This document shows positions 34,937 to 45,741 of a stretch of DNA of 64,000 nucleotides, piece after piece. The notes below the pieces were generated by a model. That model was given only the letters and a program-made list of their open reading frames with translations, was not told the origin of the DNA and made no database searches. A program made the position numbers and the translations under genes. The stretch comes from Alopecurus myosuroides. Lineage: Eukaryota; Streptophyta; Magnoliopsida; Poales; Poaceae. The stretch is taken from contig CM054063.1 of the NCBI GenBank assembly GCA_028641055.1, forward strand, positions 45,186,828 to 45,250,827. Reading direction: 5' to 3'. The first letter of the stretch is position 1; every line of letters begins with the position of its first letter.

Positions 34937-37900
34937 ATGCCTCCAACCAGGAACAACCCGCCTCCGCCACCACCAATGGGGGAGCTGTTGGCTCAGATGA
35001 CCCAAGTGGTGACACAGATGGCCCAGATCTAGGCTAACCAGCAACACAACCAGAATGCTCCAAGGGTCACTATCAAGGACTTCCTCAGCTTGGGCCCAAA
35101 AGCTTTCGTGGCAACACGTGAGCCCCTGGATGCTGATGACTGGATCCGTGACGTAGCAAGAGCTCTGGAGATAGCTCATGTTGCTGAAGAGGATAAGGTC
35201 AAGTACGCCACCTACCTACTGAAGGGTCAGGCAGCTACTTGGTGGGAGAACTACCAGGCCATGAGGGCTGGCTTTCCTATCAACTGGGGATGTTTCAGAG
35301 ATGCCTTCTTGAAGCACCACATCCCGGATGGTCTCATGGAAAAGATGCTTGAGGAATTCTGCTCTCTCAGACAGGGCAAGCTGGACGTTCTCGGCTACCA
35401 GAACGAGTTCAATCGTCTCGCTCGGTACGCTGGTGACGAAGTGTCCACCGAAGCCAAGAAGATGGCAAGGTTCCGCCGAGGTTTTAACCCGGAACTGAAG
35501 TACGCTCTCACCAACATCAAGTGCAAGGACTTCGTGGAGCTTGTGAACACCGCGCTCAATGAGGAGAATGGGCGCAAGGCGTTCGAAGAGTCCCGCAAGC
35601 ACTCGCGTGAGGGTGGTTCCTCCTCCAACATGACCACCCCTCCGCAGAAGCGCCGCATCTGGGTGCCAAATGGTGCTGTCACTCGGGCTCCAAATGCCCA
35701 AGCTTCTCCAGGCTTTGGTCCCCGCCCACCCAACCCATCTCAGATGCAGGGTCAGAGGTTCCCGATGGGGCAGCCAAGGCCAGGTCCTTCTCGTATCGTC
35801 ACTTGCTACAAGTGCAAGGATACTGGACACTATGCTGACAAGTGCACTCAGAAGCAGCTACCCCTACCTCCTCGCCCCAACACCAACCAGGCTATGGTTC
35901 GTGCTCCTCCGGCTAAAGCCTTCAACTCCAACAATAGGCCTGTCGGGAGGAATGCGAGGGTGAACCATATCAAGGCCGACAAAGCCGAAGAGGCTGCTGA
36001 CGTCGTTCTCGGTATATTACCCGTAAACTCTATTCCAGCTAAAGTGTTGTTTGATACTGGAGCATCGCATTCATTTGTGTCAAAGATTTTTGCAAAAGCA
36101 TACAACCTAGTTCTGGTTCCGCTAAGCAATCAAATGACTGTTCACTCTCCGGGACCGCAAATGTTGACTTCCAAGATAAGCATGGACAATGAGATCCTAA
36201 TTGGAGGTCGTGTATTCCTTGCTTCACTCATGTTGCTGGGAAATTCTGACATTGATGTCATTCTGGGTATGGATTGGTTGAAGACCCACAAAGCTAAAAT
36301 TGACTGTGCTCAAAAGTCAATAACTCTCTCCCACACTTCAGGCCAGATAGTCTATTCTCCATATGGATCAACTTCTGTTCAGCTGTTCAGCCTCGATGCC
36401 AAACCCCTTCCGGCAATTGAAAATGTTCCGGTGGTTTGTGAATTCCCTGACGTCTTTCCAGAAGAGTTGCCAGGGATGCCTCCGGACAGAGCAGTTGAGT
36501 TCGTGATCGAGCTTGAGCCAGGTACTGCTCCAATCTCTAAGCATCCATATAAGATAGCTCCTCCTGAACTGAAATTGTTGAAGGAGCAAATCGATATGTA
36601 TATGGACAAAGGTTTCATTCAGCCTAGTTCCTCCGCTTGGGGTTGCCCAACTCTGTTTGTTGCCAAGAAGGATCAAACTAAGAGACTCGTGGTTGACTAT
36701 CGTCCTCTCAACGAGAAAACAATCAAGAACAAGTATCCACTTCCTCGTATCGATGATCTTTTTGATCAACTTGCTGGAGCCTCAATATTCTCAAAGTTGG
36801 ACTTGAGGATGGGGTACCATCAGATAAAGATCAGAAAGGAAGATATTCCTAAGACAGCTTTTACCACTCGGTACGGTCTATATGAATACACCGTCATGTC
36901 CTTTGGTCTCACCAATGCACCGGCGACCTTCTCAAGACTCATGAATTCTGTCTTCCATGAATACCTCGACAAGTTCGTTGTGGTATATCTTGATGACATT
37001 CTAGTCTACTCCAAATCCGAGGAAGAGCATGGAGAACACCTTCGTCTCACCCTCATGAAACTTCGCGAGCATCGTTTGTATGCCAAGTTTTCCAAATGTG
37101 AGTTCTGGATTCCAGAAGTTGCATATCTTGGTCATATCATCTCTGCCAAAGGCATTGCCATTGATCCTGAAAAGGTTAAGGCAATTGTTGATTGGAAACC
37201 CCCTAAGACGGTGAAGCAAGTTAGAAGCTTTCTTGGCTTGGCTAGCTATTGCCGTCGTTTCGTCCAAAACTTTTCCAAGATTGCTAAACCTCTCACTGAT
37301 CTCACAAAGAAGGACAAAAAGTTCGTTTGGACTCCACAATGTGATGAGAGTTTCAACCTCCTGAAGACTAAACTCACTTCCACACCTGTTCTAGTTGGCC
37401 CCGACACCACCAAACCTTTCCAGATATTCTGTGATGCATCTCTCCAAGGCCTAGGAGCAGTTCTTATGCAAGAACGTCAAGTTGTGGCTTATGCTTCACG
37501 TCAGTTGAACCCACATGAGCAAAACTATCCCACTCATGATCTTGAACTTGCAGCAGTTGTGTTTGCCCTCAAGAAATGGAGACAATACTTGTTGGGTAAC
37601 AAAACTGAAATCTTTTCCGATCACAAGAGTCTGAAATACATCTTCACTCAGCCAGATCTGAACCTCAGGCAAAGGAGATGGATTGAGAAGATTAAAGACT
37701 TTGATCTCACCATTTCTTACACTCCAGGCAAGGCTAATGTTATGGCCGATGCTCTCAGTCGCAAATCCTATTGCAATAATCTCATGATCATGGAAAGCCA
37801 ACCTCCACTTCATGAAGAATTCCAGAAGCTGAACCTTGGTCTTGTTCCGGAAGGATACCTTGCTAGCTTGACAGCCAGTCCAACTCTCGAGGACAAGATT

Positions 37901-39325
37901 CGTTCTGAACAACTTCGTGATAATGAAATCAAGAAGATTGTGGATCACATCAAGGAGGGCAATGATAAGTTCAAGTCCTTCTCAATTGATGACAAGGGAA
38001 CTGTGTTCTTCGAAGGACGCATTGCAGTCCCTCAGATTCAAAGTCTCAAGGATGTCATTCTCAAGGAGGCTCATGAAACTCCTCTATCCATTCACCCTGG
38101 AAGTACAAAGATGTACCAGGATCTCAAGACTCTGTATTGGTGGCCTGGCATGAAACGTGAAATTGCTCAATACGTTTCTGAATGCGACGTTTGTCAACGT
38201 GTTAAGGCAGTCCATCAGAAGACAGCAGGTCTACTCCAACCTCTGAAAATTCCTGAGTGGAAGTGGGACATGATTGAAATGGACTTCGTTACTGGGTTTC
38301 CAAAGTCCAAAAAGGGCAACGATGCAATCTTCGTTGTTATTGATCGTCTCACTAAGGTAGCTCACTTCTATGCTGTAAAGGAAACTATCTCAGCTAGCCA
38401 GTTAGCAGAGCTCTACACAGCAAAGGTTGTTCCCCTTCATGGTGTTCCATTGGAAATAAGCTCAGACCGTGGAAGTATCTTCACTTCTCATTTCTGGAAA
38501 AGCTTTCAAGAAGCATTGGGCACTAAACTTCTGTTCAGCACAGCTTACCACCCTCAGTCTCAGGGGCAAGTCGAAAGAGTCAATCAGATTCTCGAGGATA
38601 TGCTCAGAGCATGTGGTCTCTCCTTTGGCATGAAATGGGAGGATTGCCTTCCATATGCTGAATTCTCCTACAACAACAGCTACCAGGCAAGCCTAGGCAT
38701 GGCACCATTTGAGGCACTGTATGGTCGCAGATGCAGGAGTCCAATCAATTGGTCTGGAGTTGGTGAACGTTCACTCTTAGGTCCTGACATTGTTAAGGAA
38801 GCCGAGGAGAAAGTTCGTATCATTCGTGACAATCTCAGAATTGCTCAGTCTCGTCAGAAGAGCTATTATGATAGCAAGCACAGGGATATGGTCTATGCAC
38901 CTGGTGATAAGGCATATCTCCGTGTAACTCCCTTCAGAGGCACTCATCGTTTTGGTGTGAAAGGAAAGCTTGCACCAAGATACATTGGCCCTTTCAACAT
39001 CCTCTCAAGACGTGCATAGAATGCTTATCGTCTTGAACTTCCGGAAAAACTATCCAAAGTGCACGATGTGTTCCACGTGTCACAGCTCAAGAAGTGTTTC
39101 AAAGATCCAGATCGTGCAGTTGATCATGATTCCATCGAACTGCAAGATGATCTGTCTTATGAGGAGCACCCTATTCGTATTCTCGATGAGACCGAGCGTA
39201 AGACTCGCAACAAGAGCACCAAGTTCTTGAAAGTCCAATGGTCGCATCATTCTGATAAAGAGGCAACGTGGGAGACCGAGGAGGATCTTCGCAAGAAGTA
39301 CCCGGACCTGTTCATTTCTCAGTAG
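34937..39325 (+). pseudogene. gag-pol: Element C gag-pol with chromodomain (two premature stops)
   Basis: The frame starts at ATG 34937 (MPPTRNNPPPPPP), meets TAG at 35030-35032, then is open to 39016. In order: Retrotrans_gag (about 35090-35560), zinc knuckle [14 protein letters not shown] (35804-35845), aspartic protease [11 protein letters not shown] (about 36050), RT with YLDD at 36986-36997, RNase H ([25 protein letters not shown]), and integrase with an H..H..C..C zinc region (CDVCQ) and the D,D,E residues in [15 protein letters not shown] and [10 protein letters not shown] second stop, TAG at 39017-39019, falls after GPFNIL. The same frame continues to TAG 39323-39325. The single frame for gag and pol is normal for this clade. 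The first stop sits where a Gln codon would fit (Q-I-stop-A-N-Q-Q). Confidence 0.9.
39059..39325 (+). pseudogene. Element C chromodomain at the end of pol
   Basis: Downstream of the TAG at 39017 the same frame carries VHDVFHVSQLKKC, the usual integrase C-terminal phrase. A chromodomain-like segment follows, with EEHPIRILD, TKFLKVQW and EATWETEEDLRKKYPDLF. In chromoviruses this module is thought to direct integration to heterochromatin. Here it is separated from integrase by the stop. Confidence 0.85.
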
Positions 39326-39348
39326 GGAATCTCGGGGCGCGATTCCTT

Positions 39349-39360
39349 CAAGGGGGGGCG
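39349..39360 (+). other. Polypurine tract of element C
   Basis: tcaagggggggc lies three bases before the 3' LTR start at 39364, following the ctcggggcgcgattcc phrase. It is the plus-strand primer site for reverse transcription. Confidence 0.85.
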
Positions 39361-40974
39361 TTTTGTAACATCCAAGTATGAAAACCCTTAGTTGTTTTAC
39401 TTGTTGTTTTTATTTAAGCAATGCATCATATCATCATCCTCATATTTATTTCTGTTTGCATTGTTTTCATATGAAATTTAAACTTGTTATCAACTTTTGT
39501 TTTCACACTTGTCTGTTACAACCTTTCAAATAAAGAAGTGCAAACTAAAAACCTCTTTTGTTTTCAAGCAACTCATTATAATTCACCTTTTAAGTTGTTG
39601 CTAAAATCAATTGCTCAATTTAATCAATTATTTCCAAGTCTTTCCCAAACTCAAAACAATTCTCAAATCATCAATCACCTTAATCCCTTATTTCCAAATC
39701 AATTCTAAAACTCAATCCTTTTCTCAAATCATCAAATTTTTGAATCCATGAAGTGAACACAATTTGGTATTCTTCAAAACATTCTAAACCATAGGGGAAA
39801 CCCTATTGAAAATAACTTATTTTCTAAATATTAATTGCTATGGCAAATTTCAACTATTTTGGTTCAATTTCAAAACAGCAAACAAACCTTTGAAATTTTG
39901 AAAACCAAAAGTGCCAAGTGGTTTCTTTTCACCTAAGAAGCTTATCTAAATTTTTCTAAAATTTTTATCTAAGTTAAAACCTATCTAATTTATCCAAAAG
40001 CAAAACTACAAAAAAAAAACAGAAGGAGAAAAGAATAAAAACAACCAACAGCCGCGCGCAGCAGCAACTATCTACCCAAGCCCACCTAACCTATCCCAGC
40101 GCGCAGCCCAGCCCGCCTAGCGCGCTCACTTACCGCTTCGCGCTGCTTCAAGATCCGTGCGATCGCCGGATCTCTTTCTCCTCGCAGTACGGCGGCCATC
40201 CACCGATGCCACCGCGGCAGATTTCTCCAACGACGGCCGATGCGAGCCCTGCCGCGCCTATATCTACCCTAGACCTACCCTGGTACCTAACCCTAGCCCT
40301 AGGTTTCCTCTCCTCGCGCCGCGGCCACCAAATCGCTTCCACCTCGCCGTTCTCCTCCTCTGCTGCGAGCTCACCGGAAACTTTTCTCTGAATCCGGCCA
40401 CCGCGGCGACGCCATGACCACTGTCTACCCTACCTAAACCGCGGGCTCGAGTCCCCGTTCTTCCTTCTCCATCTTGGACACCAGGGATCGCCCAGGTAAC
40501 CCTCAGATCGACGCGCGCTTCTTCTTCTGCTCCGGCCACCGCGCGCCGCGTTTCTGAACTTCTACTTCGCGCCGCCGTTGCAGGGCCTTTCATCGGCAAC
40601 GGGTGGCAGCATCTGCACCGTCTCTCCTTCCTCTACATCGCGGACACCAGAGGGAGCCCGGAGAGGCACCACGTCGACGGCGCCATCATCGACCTCGCCG
40701 CAGCAGCTGCCGTCACCCCACGTCACCGGCCCTCTCCGCGACAAATTCCTCCGGTGGTGAGCATCGCCTCCTCCTCCTCCCTGCGTGCATCCATCCCTTA
40801 CTTCGTTGCGCTTCCATCTGCACCGCCCACGCGAGCAAACGCTAGCAGATCAGCGTGTTCCTCTCCGGCGAGGTTCTGTCTGACGGCGAGCAATCGCTTG
40901 TTCGACAGAAAGTTCAGAGTTTTATCTGAACTATAACCTGCAACGTACCCCTATACTGTCAAGCAACCGCAGAG

Positions 40975-41047
40975 CAGCGCAGTGGCTGCGTTCTTTTCTG
41001 AATTCGCGCAGGGCGCGGGTTCGAGGCCTAAGCGCCCACCTTTTTTT
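40975..41047 (+). promoter_or_regulatory. tRNA-like Pol III A box, B box and T-run in C 3' LTR
   Basis: A second copy of the arrangement at 30605-30677, with identical boxes and 43-nt spacing. The poly-T follows at 41041-41047. Confidence 0.55.
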
Positions 41048-42875
41048 GGTTCTTTTCTTCCGCAGCTGCTGGCCCGCTGTCAGTGACTGCTGTGGCCACG
41101 TGTGCTCGCGCAGGGCCACGCTGGCCCCCTGGCCCGCTGCGCAGTGGCAGCGTGTAGGCTGCTGCTGCGTAACAAATGTTTTCAGCACAAATCAAATTCT
41201 TTTTTTTTTTTTAATAACAGATTTGAATAATAACTTCTAAATTCAATATCTTTTAATTTACAAATGCAATGAATACAAACTTTAGATGAAACTTGATCTA
41301 AATTTCATAATCTTTCCAAATATGCAATTTGTGTTCTGTTTTGAATTTTCAAAATGCAATCTAAATTCAAATTCAAATAATTCAAATACAAATTGAAATA
41401 ATTCATAACTAATTCATACTGTTTTCAAATAATACAAATAAAATATGTTTTTCACACCTTTTTGAATGCTCTATTCAAATATAAATTTTGTTTTCTGGTT
41501 TGAACAATTTAAATTGCCTAAAATATTTAAATCTTGTTTGTTTCAATTAAAAATTGTTTAAAATTGTTTAATTCATAATTAATTAATCCTAAGTCCAATT
41601 TCAAATTGTGGAACATGTAATCCCACTAAAATTTGATAAACTTTTCAAATATAAAATTTGTAAATTGTTTTGCACACTTTAACTTGATGATAACAACATT
41701 TACTTGTGTGCCATGTTTAAGTAACAAAAATTCCAAATTTGATAAATGCCTTTCTAAATTGTTAACTACCTTTCCAATTGCAATTAATTTGTTATCTTAT
41801 TGTTCCTCATCATGCATGCATCATACTAAGTCACCTACACATGATGCTTAGTGATAGAACAATTAATTCAACTCTAAAGCATGGGCTTCCATATGCAACC
41901 TTTGCATATGGAATCCATTTAAACTTGTGTTTCATGTCAAGCAAGTTATTTTGTTGCATCTATTAAACATGACATGCATCATCCAATGTTTGTGCACTTA
42001 TGCCATGTATTGATTGCCCGTCTTCCTTCGTTGTTGTTTTTGCTTCTTCTCGATTAGACGACGACGTTGGTACCGACGAGCCTTACGACACCACTACTCA
42101 GGACCTAGCCCAGTACGAGACTGAGCTGCCAGGCAAGTTATCACTCACATGAATCATTGAGTTCCTTTCCACACTTGTTGTCGATACTATCTTTTTGTCT
42201 ACTATTGCTAGCCCTATGTATCGTTGCTTGTTCTCCGAACCCATCACATGATACCTTGAGCCCTGATATTGCCACCACCTCCATACCTACAGCCATTGCT
42301 TGAGCCTGTTATTATCTAGCATGCTTAGGGTTGCTTTTACTCGAGTCTGTTGTCGGTTACTACTGTTACTATCTTATTATCTTGTACCGGGGCTCGTTAT
42401 TAATCAATCAATCCTGTTAATTGCTAATGGTAATAATAATTTGATGATAAGGCACCGGCAGGAGGCCCATGAGTGGTTTTGGAGCCTGCTAGTGTCGACC
42501 CTAATAGGAAAAGGGTCTTGTCTACTGATCCATGATGAGCGCACTACCCGCATTTGGGAAGCGAGTATGGGCGCCCCCCTCAACTTGACCTGACTCGCAT
42601 CTCGTCCAAATCGCCTCATTTAGTTCGTGTTTTCCATTTGCCGCATGCATGTTTTTGCGAGCCCAGCGCAGGGTGGAACTTTCGTAGTCGGCATATAGGG
42701 GGACACGTTCTTAGAGTGCTATGAGGGTCCATTTTCTTCTGGGCTCGATTAGCCGTGCGCCCAAGGTGCTTTGGGCTTGATGCGAGGAATGGTTGGTTGT
42801 GTAGAGTGCCCCGCTTGGTGGAAGTGCATTTCCATCTGGCGGGTTATTCTTGAGTGTACGGCCAAATTGGTGCAA

Positions 42876-43328
42876 CCCTGCAGGGATAATCTTCTCGAGA
42901 AGCCGTGTTTTCCGCGGTTATGGATTACTTGGTGAAAGTACTGGCTAACAAGTACTCAGGACAACTTCAACATAATGATCAATCATGTTTCACCCAATGA
43001 TTAATAACCTGACTAGTAATAGGTTATTCACACAAATAACTTGATTCACCTTATTACAACTGTGTGAGTTATCCTCGGAGTGCTTCTTTGGATAAGGGGC
43101 GAGATCCAGGATGGGTTTGGTTGAAGTTATCTTTCAGTTGGTTACAATCCTCGATCTTATCTTTTCTGTTAGCCGGAACTTGTAGTTATATTCTGTAGTT
43201 GGTTAGAGCAGCCAGCATCAACCTTTATATCACCCCTTTCTTCCGTTGATCCCAAGCATCAAAGCTTGTGTTGACGGGTAACTCCTTGATGAACTGTGAG
43301 TCTTGCTTGCCAGTACTTGGATGTACTG
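42876..43328 (+). promoter_or_regulatory. Conserved palindromic LTR core block, C 3' LTR
   Basis: CCCTGCAGGG (42876-42885), CTTCTCGAGAAG (42891-42902) and the hairpin CAGTAC-ttggat-GTACTG (43311-43328), as in the 5' LTR. Confidence 0.65.
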
Positions 43329-43906
43329 ACCCCGTTGGGGCTGTGGCTTACGCAGAGTATTACTACGACTACGATGCTTCCCAGGATGGCTACTTTGTGG
43401 AGTTCGATGATGCTGCAGACGAGTAGTTAGTTGGACCAGGGCAGGATCCAGACCTACGTGGATGGGCTTCGCTTTCATTTATGTTCTCAGGCTTCTTAAG
43501 CCATGGATTTGTCTGTACTCAGACCCTTTGATTGCTTCCGCTGTTGTAATGGATGATATGTTGGGACATGTGTCCTCTGGATGACTGTATTCGATATTTT
43601 CTGCCTTAGTGAAGGCCAGTTGCACTTATTTCATTCTTTTGTGTCTTAGAGACATTCTGTGTTATCATTCGTACCAAACTGTTGACGTACCGTGCGTGTT
43701 TGATTATGAAGTACGTCGACAGTAGTGCCTTTAGGTTCCTAGCGGATAGTTTACCTCGACGGTGGAAGCAGGGCTTGTGTTGTCGCGCATAAGCGCAGGC
43801 CTACCAGGAAGCTGGGACGTGGGAGCAGTTATGCCCCATAATCCAAGCACCTGACTTCCAGTTCGTGCGAGGAGTATCCTCTAGAAACCCAGGGTGCGAC
43901 AGCACA

Positions 43907-44079
43907 TTAGGCCTAGAGAAGTTTGCTAAGTATCCTACTCGGAAAGGCATGCAAACATCAAGCATATTAAGCCTAAGAGTTTCTCCTAAGTATGCTACCC
44001 GACAAGGCGTGCAAACACTAAGCACACTAAGCCTAGGCAATTCTGCTAAGTGCTCTATTCGGCACAGAATGCAATTGCT
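43907..44079. repeat. 60-bp tandem array, right part
   Basis: The remainder of copy 2 (43907-43933), copy 3 (43934-43993), copy 4 (43994-44053) and a partial fifth copy. Copies diverge by about 10-30% while keeping exactly 60 bases. The array lies in intron 1 of the antisense gene. Confidence 0.88.
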
Positions 44080-44148
44080 AGTCGCAGCAAGGAGAGGAAA
44101 TTATCTACTCGGAATACGTATACTGGAAGTAGAGAAAGGAGAACGTAC

Positions 44149-45037
44149 CCGTGGAATCGGCTTCGTGCGGCTGAATGGGACGAACCCATACTGCCAGTTG
44201 TCGCGGAGGCCTGTGGTCAGGATGGACCTTGCGTGCGCGGCGACGGCCGCGTTGCTGAGCTCGAACGTGGTCGTACGAGTGCAAGCCTCCCAAGTAGCAC
44301 ATTGGGTGGGAGCGTTGCTGCAGAGGCAGCACGCGATTCTTGATCCAGCAGGCGACGGGATCGTCGCTCTTGAGGCCCTCTCCGATTAGAAGGGCGAGTC
44401 GCTCCTCCATCTGCATTGCGTTGCGGTCGTTGTGGGGCTTCGTCTTCCAGTTCTGCCCGGATGGAGCTCGGTTGCTCCAAGCAGGCAGATTGATGCGGTC
44501 AGTTACCTGTCCCCCCTCCGTGGCGGGGATATTCTTGACGTAGAGGAAGGATTTTTGCCACATACGGACGGAATCCAAGCCCTTGATGCGAGGGTGGTTG
44601 GTTCCCGTCCGCTGCACCATCATGGCGCTGCCGGTGTCGGTTACTCGGCTGCCAGCGGCCGCGCCGTCCTTCTTCCCTTTGCTCTTTTGGCGGAGGTGGA
44701 AGTACTTCAACCAGGTGTCCGTCGTGGGACGAACACCGAGGAAGGCCTCGCACACCACGGTGTGGTAAGCGAGGAAGACGACGGCATTCGGAGGAAGGTG
44801 ATGCATCTGGACACCGAAGTGATCCAGGAAGGAGCGGAGAAAATCAGAAGCTGGCAGGCCAAATCCTCGCATGAAGTACGCGAGGAAGACGACGTGCTCG
44901 CCCTCCCGCGGGCTCGGAACGATTTCGCCGTCGGACGGCCGGCAATGAACACCAGGAGGAACCCTCCGGGTGTTCACGAGCCAGGAACAGTCGTCGACGG
45001 TGACATCAGAACCAGCCCAGCCGGCGCGAGCGGCCAT
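44149..45037 (-). pseudogene. Element B antisense gene, exon 1 (putative gypsy-type transposon domain)
   Basis: The start ATG is at 45037-45035, with the TATA box about 170 bases upstream. The protein begins MAARAGWAGSD and continues through PREGEHVVFLAYFMRGFGLP and a W-x-K-Y-F-type segment. I recognise this as the Transposase_28/putative gypsy type transposon family (PF04195), known from Tat-lineage antisense ORFs and related plant proteins. A frameshift lies near 44280-44310: the frame carrying TFELSNAAV and DNWQYGFVPFS runs to a donor site after 44149 (GTACG) and joins exon 2 in phase. Intron 1 originally held a 60-bp tandem array; element C is now inside it. Confidence 0.75.
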
Positions 45038-45205
45038 GGCAGCGAGTGAGAAAGTGGCGGAAAGTTGGAAGAATCGGGTGGAGAGATTGAATCCGCGGCG
45101 GCGCAAAGAGTTGCGCGGCGGCGGAGAGCTTGGCGGCGGAGAAGAAACAGAGAGGCGAAAGAGGAAAAGTACGGAGGAAGGAGAAAAGGAAGTTACCGAT
45201 GGGGG

Positions 45206-45214
45206 TATTTATAT
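45206..45214 (-). promoter_or_regulatory. TATA box of the B antisense gene
   Basis: The minus strand reads ATATAAATA, about 170 bases upstream of the ATG at 45037. That leaves room for a 5' UTR of roughly 140 bases. The position and consensus suit a Pol II core promoter directing antisense transcription out of the 3' end of element B. Confidence 0.6.
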
Positions 45215-45727
45215 CCTCTCCCCGGACTACCGTTACCATCGGGGTAGTGCGATCGATCGTGGCCATAACTCTCGTGCAGTGGGGTCTGTGGCCAGTTAGA
45301 AACGCACACAAGCGCGGGACGCGCGCGTAACGGCCGCAATTGATCCCACGACCAGATCGTGGCCTATTATTACGCTTGATGGGACATGACGAGCTGGTGG
45401 GCCCGCCCCGTGAAAACTGGGCGCGTGGCACGTCGTGTCCTGGGCAGCGAGACGTCGGGGTCACGGATGCTTGACACGTGTCCAGTTGCAGCACGGAAGG
45501 CTGGATTATGCTCTGCACTGCAGAAACTCAGTTTGAGAAAATTCTCTAAGTCTTTTTACTCGGTTGCAGAGAAGAAAACTAGCTCTATTCGGAAGAGAGG
45601 AAGCTCAAGGTACTTTCCAGAGTGCTACTCGGAGGTTTTACTCGGCGTCTAGAGATTCAAGGGCTGTGTTGCACAGATTGGTTTTAAGCTGGCAGAGCCT
45701 AGTGAACGAGTTCGCAAGACTCTACCA
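45215..45727. other. Element B segment between antisense promoter and 3' LTR
   Basis: About 510 bases without coding capacity. It is GC-rich in the first half (possible upstream promoter of the antisense gene, with the G-box at 45473) and carries several tactcgg heptamers in the second half before the polypurine tract. Confidence 0.6.
45473..45482. promoter_or_regulatory. G-box palindrome GACACGTGTC
   Basis: A perfect 10-base palindrome with the CACGTG core bound by plant bZIP and bHLH factors. It is about 260 bases upstream of the antisense TATA box, in the 530-bp stretch between that TATA box and the 3' LTR. It may be part of the antisense promoter. Confidence 0.5.
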
Positions 45728-45741
45728 GCTTCGGGGACTAA
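45728..45741 (+). other. Polypurine tract of element B
   Basis: agcttcggggacta directly precedes the 3' LTR start tgtcgg at 45742. This cttcggggacta form is usual in Tat-lineage elements. Confidence 0.75.

Larger units (their letters stand above)
28994..43901 (+). mobile_element. Element C: complete Tekay/Del-like chromovirus (Gypsy), TSD gcaca
   Basis: Two 4.54-kb LTRs (28994-33533 and 39364-43901) flank 5.8 kb. Perfect target duplications gcaca lie at 28989-28993 and 43902-43906. Order: PBS, an extra ORF, gag-pol, chromodomain, PPT. The chromodomain after integrase places it in the chromovirus clade, and the long LTRs fit Tekay/Del. By eye the LTRs differ by about five substitutions and three small length changes, so the insertion is very recent. 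Even so, gag-pol carries two premature stops. Confidence 0.95.
39364..43901 (+). repeat. Element C 3' LTR (4538 bp)
   Basis: Near-identical copy of the 5' LTR, ending gcgaca at 43901 and followed by the target duplication gcaca. The tRNA-like boxes recur at 40975-40985 and 41018-41028 with a T-run at 41041-41047. The palindromic block recurs at 42876-43328. Confidence 0.95.

Noticed and set aside
35030..35032. Programmed stop readthrough in element C gag
   Set aside because: The context after TAG is GCT-AAC, not a known readthrough context. It lies near the N-terminus rather than at a gag/pol boundary, so mutation is simpler.
28901..44079. 60-bp repeats considered as a CRISPR array
   Set aside because: Contiguous tandem units without spacers, inside an intron of a plant retrotransposon.
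44583..45049. Plus-strand ORFs of 61-205 codons opposite antisense exon 1
   Set aside because: Shadows of the recognised PF04195-like coding exon on the minus strand.
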